The translations under genes were made by a program, and so were the position numbers. Positions 34,613 through 44,689 of a DNA stretch of 64,000 nt are shown here, one piece after another. The stretch is from Engraulis encrasicolus. Taxonomy: Eukaryota; Chordata; Actinopteri; Clupeiformes; Engraulidae. The stretch is from the NCBI RefSeq assembly GCF_034702125.1, contig NC_085872.1:32657376-32721375 (forward strand), in the 5' to 3' direction. The notes beneath the pieces are model-generated. The model saw only the letters and a program-made list of their open reading frames with translations. It had not been told where the DNA came from and did no database searches. The stretch's first letter is position 1. Each line of letters begins with the position of its first letter.

Positions 34613-35882
34613 TGCTGGTGTACTTGACAGACCTTTTATATTTATTTTCTTCAAAATGCTACTATTACCATGTCAGAACGCTATAAAGGACTCTTTTTAG
34701 GAAAAGCACAAAAACACAACAAATACCTCTTAATGTATGTCCTCTACAAGTCTTCTGTTGTCCAGTCTTGCACTTTAAATGTCTGTATGAGCACTGTCTA
34801 TGTCCATACTGTCTTAAGTCCATGTATAAGTACTGTCTATGTCTATACTGTCTATGTCCTTACCTTAATTAGTCTATGTCTGTATGGGAAAGCAAGAAAT
34901 GTAATTTCAAATTCTTTGTATGACCAGTGCATGTAAAGAAATTGACAATAAAACCTACTTGACTTGACTTGACTTGAAAAAGTAGGCTACAGTTACCATA
35001 ATAGTTACGGTATGGTGCGAATGACTAGGAGACCATCGTCGGTCCATTTTTTACTCACGAGGCGTGTGTCCCTTCCTCCTCTGTTTGTCTTTCCCCCGTT
35101 CTCGCCTTGAGTTTATGGACACGACATGCGGCAACAACATTGACATTGACCGTCGTATTCCAATATCTGCGACTGTTTCACTCCCTATTTTACTCCACTT
35201 CGCAAGGCAACCTGTTTCTTGCTGCAGCCAAATGTCGGGGAAATATACATGCAATTTCTGTCTCCGGTCCGTAGCCTGGAGCAATCTCTATGTGTGAAGC
35301 GTACGTTACTGAAATATGAAGGTTAAGCGAGGTAGCCATATTATTGTCTAATACTGTAGCGTGCCTTCTATTTTCCTCCACTGGCAACGCATAGTAAAAG
35401 TTTGACAGCCAAATGCATTTACGACGAGGGCTCTCACAACTTTGCAACCAAGGCAAAATCTCTTTCTGTATGGGCGCGCTCTGCCTCTGGCTGTATTCCG
35501 GGCTCGTGTTGTTGCTATATGTTACCCACGCGTCTTCAGGAAAGCTGACCGAAGCGGTCGCTCTCACACAGCTGATATTAACACACTGCTCACATGTAAT
35601 AACTAGTCTTTGGCGTGTGCACCGTTTGTTTTATAGTAGCAAATGAGTCCTTTTTCGGAGTGAGGAACTATGTCTAATGTTAACCAGCTTAATGATTACA
35701 GTTGTGGATTTTGAGAACAACGTGAGATATCCGGTAAACGGAAAATAAATAATTGATTCTATTTTTAGACCCGGCCTGTACAAGAGACCGGCCCCAATTT
35801 ACATCCGCCGACCGCGAGACCGGCCAATATTAGAATCCCGACCAGTAATGGAATACAGGCCACAATTAGAGGATTTACAGTA
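33368..35882. mobile_element. Mariner-like TIR element carrying an L2 insertion
   Basis: TA flanks CCGTAAATCCTCTAAT at left (33370 on) and ATTAGAGGATTTACAG at right (ending 35880). The following inner sequence also repeats motifs such as GGCCATAATTAGAGACAGGCC. There is no transposase frame. An L2-like retrotransposon fragment fills 33590-34980. Confidence 0.7.
33590..34980 (+). mobile_element. L2-like non-LTR retrotransposon, 5'-truncated
   Basis: The frame ending at 34181 encodes the extreme C-terminus of a reverse-transcriptase protein. It includes VSSTKFLGVHISDDLSWTTN, FYRGTIESVVSNCITVWGGS and KKIIGVPLPSLQDIY. The catalytic part is missing through 5' truncation, as usual for target-primed insertion. 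The 3' region has three (CA)n tracts (34333-34391, 34438-34488, 34542-34607) and ends in AATAAAACC plus CTTGACTTGACTTGA. A second copy of the same family is inverted at 57826-58802. The clade (L2/Maui-like) is judged from protein style only. Confidence 0.82.
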
Positions 35883-36227
35883 GGCAGCCGCTTGGGGGCC
35901 CCAAACAAGATGGTGAATAACAGCTAAGACTATAGGCCTACAGTAGTTGTTGAATTTTTGCTTGGTGTCACAGCTGGGGATGGGCATAATTCACCGATTA
36001 ACCGATGATTGATCATTTAACATTTAGTCGAAGAAATTAATTTTCACCGATGAACCGTTAAACAAAAAAACTTGAATGTAGGTCATTAGTGCATGTCCTC
36101 AATGCAATGCATTTCGCTGTTCCGCCTACACAATTTGGGCAGCGGGGGGCAATATCTCACCATCACCGTACCCTGGCTTGACTTGTTTGTTACATTCGGG
36201 CTTCCATAGAGCAGGCTTTGCCTAACC

Positions 36228-36724
36228 ATGAAGAGGTCTCGGCGAAGTGTGGCGTGGTACCATTTTCGGTTAGAAAATGACAAAGTGTACTGTAGTTACC
36301 AGTGTTGCCAGATTGGGCGGGTGCCCGCCCAATTGGGCTACTTGGGATGAGCGTCGGCGGGCAAAAACGGGAAAAATTGGCCATTTGGCGGTTTTTTAAG
36401 CTGTTTTGGGCCCATAGAAGTCAATGTAATTTGTTGAATTTGGGCGGAATTTAGCGCATTTTGGCGGTTTTTGAGAACCTTTTGGGCGGGATTTGGTCAG
36501 ACACATCTGGCAACACTGGTAGTTACTGCAATGTGAATTACAAATACAGTTCATCGACAACGACCATGATGTATCACTTGAACATTGCGCATCCAAGCCT
36601 TGTAAAAGACGGCGGTGATTTAGCTCAACCTATCCTCGCCTCGATGTCTGCACCGCTACCTTCGTTGTTGGCCCGCAACTTGAAGCCTCCCTCATTAGCA
36701 CATTGCGCACCAATTCAGGTTTAA
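36228..36724 (+). pseudogene. BED zinc-finger exon of hAT transposase, split by MITE
   Basis: The ATG at 36228 begins MKRSRRSVAWYHFRLENDK. The zinc-binding pair C-x2-C is cut between its two cysteines by a 229-bp MITE (36300-36528). Removing the MITE and one target copy restores the open frame into NVNYKYSSSTTTMMYHLNIA, completing C2-H-type spacing. The frame stops at about 36722 (TAA). BED fingers bind transposon ends. No downstream hAT exons remain. Confidence 0.82.
36300..36528. mobile_element. 229-bp hAT MITE, perfect 8-bp duplication
   Basis: GTAGTTAC occurs at 36292-36299 and 36529-36536. The ends are CAGTGTTGCCAGAT and its complement. The interior is rich in GGGCGG and GGCGG words. 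Confidence 0.95.
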
Positions 36725-37062
36725 CTTTTCTTGTTAATCACTTGACACTTGTGTTGTAAATAAAAACAAATCCTCTGAGAAAAACATGATGTTTTTGATG
36801 TATTTTTGTTATACAAGAGTATAGGGCATGGTGGGCCTAAATGTGTGCTGTTTTTCATATAAAAATGTTAATGGTTAACCGATTAATAATGATTAATTCT
36901 CCCGACAATCGACAAAGAAATTTTCACCGTATGCCCATCCCCAGTCCCAGCTCAACCTAGAATTGCCTCTGGGTGAGTGTATGTTTAGCTTGTATGACAT
37001 ATATTGGCTGGTGATGAATAAAATTAATTCAGAAGGCCTAGTAAATAAAATATCGTCTTTTC

Positions 37063-37100
37063 CACGGTTCTTTTTTTTTTTTGGGGGGGGGGGGGGGGGT
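37063..37100. repeat. poly(T)-poly(G) tract
   Basis: A run of T is followed by a long run of G. It is low complexity. Confidence 0.9.
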
Positions 37101-37773
37101 GTCGTCGCCGTGATGCCGCGATTAGTTTGTCACCTTTTTCAACCCTCTTGAGTTTGCAGGTATGCACCCCATTAAATGCAGTAACCAAATGTCGGCCTAC
37201 ACATCACTATCGCTATCAATGACTGAAGAGCAATGGGCGGTGAATGGTAAGCGCGAAGGCATGTAATCGCGGCTGCGTTTTCAGTGTCTGTAACATGATT
37301 TCGATTCCCTCAGTAAGATACATTAAGCGCAGGTGCCTAATTCCTCTGTGCAACTATTTATCCACCCTCTCTCTATGTGCGTAAAGTGGCCGATCCACGC
37401 GTGCAGAGCTGTGGCATCCGAGTCTTTGCCTCGCAGCCACACACGCAGTCTCATTAAAGTGTATATCGCAGGTTAATTTATTTCCTTTTCCTTATTGGGA
37501 ATTAAAAAGGACATAGCTACGAGTCATGTGACATGCTGTGGGGTATCTCAAAGCGAAATTTAGTGTTTTAGTAGGAACTTTCAATAATGATTGCAGCGAC
37601 CTGCGGCTCCAAGCCAACGAGAGTGTGTGACGTCAGGCTAGTCCAAAAGTTCTAGCTAGTCCACCAAGACAGACAATGGAAGCAGACTTCACCTCACCTT
37701 GTAGTATCGCCGCTAGCCAGTGTCAGTGAATAGCCAGCCAGATATAGTCAGTGTAAGAAAGTCAGTTTAAAAA

Positions 37774-38575
37774 ATGGTCAACAAGTGTGCTGGTGGTTGT
37801 TCAAACAGCCCTAGCACAGGGCACAGGGTTCATCATTTCCCTACAGACAGAGGCATTTTCAGAAAGTGGGTCCGGTTTGTTCAGACGAAATGGGCTGACT
37901 TCACCGGCTCGTCCGTAACCAAAAACAGCGTTGTTTGCGAGATCCATTTCAAACCAGACGATTATCGCCCTGAAGACCTCAGGATGTATTCGATGGGACT
38001 GAAGGACAAGGCGTTTGTCAGGCTGGCTGTGGATGCGGTACCGTCATCGGCAAGGTGCTATCAGTAGTTCAAGTGCCCCCCAAGGACGTGGATCTGTGAG
38101 CCGCAAGCGAGCGCTAGCTGAGGTAAGTGTCGCCCTTCTGATTATAGCTAGCTTTATTAGTCGTAGAGAGCTACGGGCTTCGAGTGAAGTTAGGTCGTCG
38201 GCTGATAACCATTACGATGTGAATTCACTTTGGCATGTCTGATATGGTAGCTAATGAGCTGTACACCTAGTAGCAAATCTAGTTAATAATAGACCTAAAA
38301 CTAATTTAACTAGTGATACCATTTGACTGCATAGTCAAACGGTTCACCACCTTGAACAGAGAGGTTGTAATGATCTGTAAATCGGCTACTATCATAAGCC
38401 AGTGATATCATTGTGGTAAAACAGTGTCTGTGTAGGCTGACGTTTGTGTACATTTCTTTCTGTCAGCTGCTGACTGATCTCGAGGACGCTTGCGATGACG
38501 AAGACGAGACCTGTTCTACTGGATTCGGAATGCAATGCGACTTGAAAAAACCTGGGAGAGCATTTGGTATATAGG
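37774..38575 (+). pseudogene. THAP-domain protein, first exons only
   Basis: The ATG at 37774 gives MVNKCAGGCSNSPST, then FRKWVRFVQTKW and VVCEIHFKPDDY. Together these supply the C-x4-C, W and C-x2-H positions of a THAP DNA-binding finger. The first frame stops at 38065. A second frame continues to a GTAAGT donor near 38121 (SRKRALAE), suggesting a one-base frameshift. A second exon after TCTGTCAG (38466 on) encodes an acidic LLTDLEDACDDEDE. It ends where a Tc1-like element begins (38578). It is probably the 5' end of a THAP transposon (Kolobok or ISL2EU type), but no catalytic domain is left to decide. Confidence 0.7.
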
Positions 38576-39857
38576 CCTACAGTGCTGGCCAATAGTATTG
38601 GCACCCCTTCAATTCTGTCAGATAATACTCAATTTCTTCCAGAAAATGATTGAAATCACAAATGCTTTGCCATTAATATCTTCATTTGTTTGTCTTGCAA
38701 TGAAAAAACACAAAAGAGAATGAAAAAAAGTCAAATGAAACACAAAACTCCAAAAATGGGCCGGTCAGAAGTATTGACACCCTCAGCAGCACAACCTTTA
38801 GACAAAATAACTGCGGATTACCATCAATCAGTTTCAGGGTTCCCACACTTTTTCAAAAATAATTTTCCAGGATATTTCCAGGACATTTCCAGGACTATTT
38901 TTGGATAATTCAGGACGGATATTTCATCCGTCGGACCCACAATTTGGACATACACAGCGACACACAATGCATTTTACAATGTGACTTTAAGGTTGAAATG
39001 AGTTGTAATGAATGAGTACAGTGTGTTAGGGAAGAGGGTACGTCCAAAGACGTCATAAGAGCATAGTATGGCATGGCCGCAAGGGGAGTCACTTTCTTCT
39101 TCTGCAGTTAGTACTAAGGAGACTAGTGATAGGAGGGATTACATTTAACACTGACAACTGGATCTCCTCTCTTGACCAATTTTGCGAAGTTACAGAGTTC
39201 AGATTTTATCCATTATGGCGTTGCACCCACTGACCATGAGCACAGTGTCTTTAAGCAATGTCCTCGGACTACACCTAACCCAATGCATTTTCCATTGAGT
39301 GATACTTCTTATCCAATGTACGTTATTTGCTTAGTACTGGCAAAATGCAAAGCCACTACCGCCAGGGCTGGAGTGTGGAACAGGTCATAGGACATAGTGA
39401 ATAATGTGTCAGCTGTAATTAAGGCTGAATGACAGCTGTAATTTAACCACAAACTGAACATTGACGACAGGACATCCTATTTTGACCGGGCCGGAACTAG
39501 CAGCAGCTTCTCGCACCCACAATGCAATTCAAATTGCGGAGTTTCCAGTGTCACAATTTTTATCGATCATGGCCTTGCATCCACTGCGCATTGGTGTCCC
39601 TGGGCTACGCCCCCATACTACACCGTGGCCAATGCAATTTCCTGCGAATAAGCGTTCTTATCCATTCTATGTTCTTTGTCCAAAGGTATTGACCTGGGTT
39701 GCGGTTGAAGATCACCAGCTGTCCCGCTAGTAGGAATCTGCTGGAGCTTGGCGACCACACCCCTATGTCAAATTTCGCAAGCCCAGCACGTGCAGCCTCT
39801 GTTCAATTGAAATGCTTTCTGATCCACAAAACGTTTATTAGTAATATTAGTACTAAT

Positions 39858-41607
39858 CAGTGGTGGACAGTAACGAAGTAAATGTAATTCGTTACTGTAC
39901 TTAAGTAACATTTTCATACTTTCATACTTTACTCAAGTAGTTTTATTTGGTAAGACTTTATACTTTTACTTCACTACATTTCAAAGCGAAATTTAGTACT
40001 TTCACTTCGTTACATTTACAGAAACACTCGTTCCTTACTCGTTCCTTTTTTATTTAAGGCGATACACGGCAGGTGAATTAATTCATTTTGAATGCCCTGG
40101 TCAAATGAAATCTGAGATGTCACGCTGGTGTGAAGAAAGTGAAACTGAATCCGATTGGCAGACTCAGAGATTCGCCATTGTGATTGGTTGTAATGTGTCA
40201 CGTGACAACAAGCTCTACTGTACAGAATTAGTTTTAGAAGACAAGCAGAGACAGATCACTGATGTGTCCATTGCGACTTGCGAGACGAATTGAAATAAGA
40301 AGAAACGGTACTTAGCCTACTAGTGACATGCGGAAAGCACAGCAAAACAATAAAGAAGGCGACAATAACGTTGTTAGAGTGTATGAATCTGCACGTCGTA
40401 TTCGTTGTGTGAGGGGGAGAGGTTTAGCTCGCAGGCTGCACTCGCCTGTCACAAAGACGAAATGTGTTAGATAGGCTTTGCGTTTGAACTGAATAATCAG
40501 CGAATTGTTACTTAATGTAGGCCTACTGCTTATTTGACTTACTGTGCTATATCTGTGTTGTGACTTACAACAGAGACACATAATTGCCGTTTTTGTAGCA
40601 TGTTGGTTTCTTTCTCTCTTCATGTTGGTCAAGTACACAGGATGCTTAAACATGATGCTCATTCCAAACCATCCAGGCGCACAACTCCGTGATAGCCTTC
40701 TTTCCCTTTAATACATTGCAGTATTTTCTGAAGTAGTTGGGGTAAACAACAGTAACAAAGTAAGACTTTGGCTAAATATTGGCCCAGTGATGTGTACAGG
40801 CACAAAAGGCTTTTTCATGATCAGACATATCAATGTTCCAATGAAGTTGTATCAAGTAGGCTATTGCATCTAGCAAATAGAGACCATTACAAGTATATGA
40901 AGATGTTCCTATCTTTAAAGGTAGCAAGAAGTCTGTTTGTCCATACATAGGCCTAAGCCAACTTTAACATAACCAAACACTACATAATAATAAGAAGAAT
41001 AAGAATAAGAAGAAGTCTACCAAAACCATAATAATTATTATAAAAAAATTACACATAAAGTACTTTATAGGCTACTCTAACTCCTTGCTGTCAAAAATAA
41101 GTTGGCCTCCTGGACTGTTGCCTACGGCTGGGGGGTATTGTAGTAGTTGTTCTAATAGGCTTATAATCAATTTCAGCCTAATCATTTTTGGCCCTTTCAT
41201 GTGTCCTTTTGGGCATGTTAGGGTCAGTATTAAATGTTTAGAGAGGTAAAAATTAACTTCTGGTGCTATAACATCCATAGACTTAGGCCTACTCCACAGT
41301 GTTTCTGAGGCCTGTTATGGCCTAGTTTTAACATGTTGGTATAGCCTATGCAAATCAGAGAATATTTAATTAGATATGACCAAACTAGGCCTACAACACT
41401 TAAATATTAAAATTGCACCAAAGGCTTCATTTTTAAGTTTTTACTTTTTACTTTTAATACTTAAGTATTTTTGACGGCAGATACTTTTGTACTTCTACTC
41501 AAGTAAAAAAGTGAGGAGCATACTTTTACTTTTACTTGAGTAGTTTTCAATGCAAGGTAACTGTACTTTTACTCAAGTACATAACTGGTGTACTTCGTCC
41601 ACCACTG
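39858..41607. mobile_element. 1.75-kb non-autonomous hAT element, perfect 8-bp duplication
   Basis: GTACTAAT occurs at 39850-39857 and 41608-41615. The ends CAGTGGTGGAC and its complement are followed by several ACTCAAGTA / TACTTGAGT words on both sides. The interior has no recognised gene. Confidence 0.92.
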
Positions 41608-42120
41608 GTACTAATAGTCTCTCTCTTATCGCAAAAAATAGTGTAGGCTACTTGGATTTAAATGCATTCTCCACAAGACTTGACTTTGACTTTTTTGCTC
41701 ACCAACCATTGTGGCCAGTGGTTTCTGTCTTTCTGCAAGCCAGTTTTGTTGCCAGTTTCTTTTTCTCTGGAATATTCTTGCATACAAACAATTGATGCGA
41801 CTACTGTGATTTGTCACACCAAAGATCAAACTAGCTTTCAAAGTGGCTAGTGAGACTGAAAGCTCTCCAAAAAAAGATAGCAGTACAATTTTTTGTAAGG
41901 AAGTGCTTGCACTGCCTATTTGTAGGCCTATTATGACCGTAAGGTTTTCGAGAGATATATAACGCCATGATATCAGCTAGCGACTTTTCAGCAAGCCAAC
42001 TAGCGACTTTTGGCAACACTGAGTCAAAGAATATGACTGTATAAGTGCAATCAAAGATGGCAACCTGACCAAACTGTGTGTGTGTGTGTGTGGACAATAA
42101 TGTATTCAATACACCTAGGC

Positions 42121-42290
42121 ATGGGCGTAATTTTAGGGGGGGGCGGTGGGGACATGTCCATACCACTTTCCAGATAAACCTAGCTTATCCCTACATTTCT
42201 TTCACAAATATAGTGCAAAAACAGCATATCCGGACAATTTGCGATTGAAATGTCCCCACCACTTTTCGAGCCAAACCTGCACCTTTGCAC
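42121..42290. repeat. Dispersed repeat, second copy of the helicase-intron block
   Basis: It shares GGTGGGGACATGTCCATACC and AAATGTCCCCACCACTTTTC with 10040-10215. Confidence 0.75.
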
Positions 42291-42837
42291 CTAGGTGGAT
42301 ATAAATTGAATCGTCATGTCTAGACTCGGAGAAGAGTAAAAATTATACCACAAACAAAATCGGGAAAAAGTTGAAGGAAAAAAATTCCAGGTCAAATATT
42401 TTTTTTCCAGGACATTTGGTGAATTTCCAGGACTTTCAAGGACTTGAAAACACATCTCTAAATTTCCAGGTTTTCCAGGACGTGTGGGAACCCTGAGTTT
42501 CCTACAATGCTCTACTGGAATTTTAGACCATCCTTGAGGTGATTTGAAGGGTGTGTTCGCCACATTGCCGTTTTGAGATCTCTCCATAGCTTTTCTATGG
42601 GATTCAGGGGTGGACTCCTACATTATGCTGCAAAATTTGTTGATAGTCTTCAGATTTTATAATTCCATGCACACAGTCAAGCAGTTCAGTGCTAGAGGCA
42701 GCAAAGCAACCTCAAAACATCGGGGAAACTCTGCCATATTCGTCTTTCGAGACCGTGTTCTTTTCTTTGAAGGCCTCATTTTTTTCTGCTAACTCAAATG
42801 ATTAGAGGAAAAATAAATGCGATTGTCGTTACCCAAT

Positions 42838-42958
42838 GTACACTGCAGGATGCGAGACTCACGATTGACCTGCGATTTAGCAAGAATTCGGACCAACTCC
42901 CAAAGAGTCGTGCGAGTGCCAAATTGTGGCAAAAGTCGCACAGTGTAAGCCCAGCTTA
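42838..42958 (-). mobile_element. Inverted fragment of the TTAA-type MITE
   Basis: It is the reverse complement of the left 120 bp of the copy at 31622. It ends GCCCAGC against TTAA (42956-42959), which it shares with the next MITE. Confidence 0.8.
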
Positions 42959-43181
42959 AAGGAGTATGCCACTATTTTGGGGCTTAATACAGTTAAAACC
43001 GTTGGCTGGGGTTTATAAAGGTGGTAAAGTGTCTTATTTTTCATGTTAAGCGTTGTCTTGCTTTAAGACAAGTTAAAAGAGGGAATATGTCGCTAAGCTA
43101 GTGAAAGTCAATGGATCCGTATAAACCCCAGCCAACGATTTTAACTGTATTAAGCCCCAAAATAGTGGCATACCCCTTTAA
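42956..43181. mobile_element. Foldback MITE with TTAA duplication
   Basis: TTAA at 42956-42959 and 43178-43181 flanks inverted arms of about 60 bp (AGGAGTATGCCACTATTTTG ...). The left TTAA is shared with the preceding MITE fragment. Confidence 0.85.
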
Positions 43182-43696
43182 GACAACTCACAAAGAATTC
43201 GTCATAGTTTTCCGCTGATTTGCAGAAGAACCACAAATGGTTTGCAGATATCCTTCATCCACTACAGCAGGTCGGAACACTGTTTACGTTGGACAGCCTG
43301 CGAATAAATAATAAAAAAAATACTAAAAGACATTTGCGGTGAATGTCCAGTCATGTACACAGAGGGAGTAAGCCTAAGATGTACAGGCAAGACACCTGTG
43401 AGAAACGTAAACTGTATACAACACCAGAAAAAAACAATGAGGTAATTGAGAATGGGGGTAGTGGGTATATCTTTACATGGACACAATTTGGTCAACTGGT
43501 TGAAATCAGTTTGAAATGACAAGTCAACAGAAACACAAATAAGTACATCTTATCTGACACACATATTACCCATTATGACCAGCCGGGGAAGCCTTGGCCT
43601 ATAAGATTAAAGACAGTCATCACACCGTGTTTATGTAATAAATAAAACAGATCACCACAGAGAACAGATCCTCATTTCAAATCAAAACAGAAAACA

Positions 43697-44678
43697 TTTA
43701 TTTTGACCACATAATTGAGGTGATGTTGCATAATTCTGCTGCATGATCTCAGTCAATTGTGGCAGGTAGCAGGCTTCACCCAGGGTTTCTTGATTCATTT
43801 GCATGATCTCAAAAATTATCAAAGTCCTGGAAAAGGCCCTGGCTGTCAATCACATCAGACGGAGCCGTTGACTTTCATGTTTCGAGCGCAGATGGCTGCA
43901 AAGACCCAGACGAACAGGAGGAGGGTGTACAGGAGAAGGCTGGCGAGGTCCCTCAAGAAGTCAAAATGTGTGTATTCGTCCACAGCCTGGTGGTGTTTCA
44001 GCTTCTTAGCCTTTACTTCTCACTCTTGTCTGCCCCCATCACCAATCTGATGTGTCTCCATGTCCTTGCTGGGCTTTGGTTCCTCCTTGCTCCTCAGAGG
44101 TGGGTCTTGGAAGCTCGCCACTCTCTTATCGTTGTTGCCATCCATGATCTTTTGGTCTTGTTCAGTCTTGTTGGTTTTGTTTGCAGGGGTTGTTGTTTCT
44201 TCAACAGCTGGGTGTGTGGAACAGTAGTCTGGTTGGTGTGTTCTTTCTTTTGGATTGTTTGTCGCAGCAGTGATCCCAAAGCCCATAGCAGTTAGCTCAG
44301 CATGACACGCTAGGGTTACCGTCCCTTCCAGTTGGCGGCTCCTCCTCCGCACGTCAAGCCGGCAGTGGCGATGCCTCCAAGGGGTTAAAGAGAGAGAGAG
44401 ACTGTCTCAGCAGTGGAAAGCTTCTCTTACAGCCAACAGACAAATAATTCCGGTTAGAAGCGTACTTACATTGGCTGGGTGTGGCTTAACCACAACCCTG
44501 ATCCCGTGTTGAGAGCGTTGTACTTCGTGTCTGCTCTCTGTCCTACTCTGGTTGCTTTGCGACCTCTGCTCTGCTGCCCTCCTCTGGCTTGTCGCACCTG
44601 GTCCCTCTGCCTGGTTTCCTATGGGGTTTGCAAGTCGGTCTGTCACCAGGGCTGAAAACATCAGTTCCGGATCCATTC
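43697..44678 (-). CDS. Putative host gene fragment: single-pass membrane protein C-terminus
   Basis: The best-supported exon is 43986-43855 on the minus strand. It starts after a CACCACCAG acceptor and encodes 43 residues plus stop. The sequence runs AVDEYTHFDFLRDLASLLLY into a hydrophobic segment (TLLLFVWVFAAICA), then a short basic tail RNMKVNGSV. AATAAA (43702-43697) lies 150 bp downstream. Upstream, a Lys/Glu-rich frame (44352-44020) and a start-proximal frame (MDPELMFSALVTDRL, 44676 on, donor GTAAGT near 44466) could be further exons, but their phases do not close, so they are doubtful. It looks unlike a transposon protein. I do not recognise the family; a small sarcoplasmic- or ER-type membrane protein is possible. 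Confidence 0.45.
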
Positions 44679-44689
44679 GGATCTATGCG

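Larger units (their letters stand above)
35975..36943 (+). mobile_element. hAT relic retaining only a BED-finger exon
   Basis: The ends TGGGGATGGGCATA (left) and its complement (right, ending 36943) are flanked by GTCACAGC / GTCCCAGC, an 8-bp duplication with one mismatch. It keeps a BED-type exon (36228-36299 plus 36537-36724) but no catalytic domain. Confidence 0.82.
38835..42495. mobile_element. 3.66-kb TIR element with CAGGGTTCCCACAC ends
   Basis: Inverted ends CAGGGTTCCCACAC are flanked by AGTTT on both sides (38830-38834, 42496-42500). Both subterminal regions are rich in TTTCCAGGA words, likely binding sites. No transposase was found. It contains a nested hAT element (39858-41607) and a dispersed repeat (42121-42290). 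TIRs look hAT-like but the duplication reads as 5 bp, so the superfamily is open. Confidence 0.72.
38578..42830. mobile_element. Tc1-like element split by a 3.7-kb insertion
   Basis: The left end TACAGTGCTGGCC... (38578-38834) and a decayed antisense transposase stretch (42496 to about 42830) are typical of fish Tc1 elements. They are separated by the element at 38835-42495. The transposase is heavily degraded. Confidence 0.7.

Noticed and set aside
34214..34654. Long open frames reading CVCVCV on the minus strand
   Set aside because: They are (CA)n microsatellite read-through with no sequence complexity.
39172..39730. Two similar short frames (72 and 89 codons) near 39.2-39.7 kb
   Set aside because: They reflect a diverged duplication of non-coding sequence inside a TIR element; no protein family is recognised.
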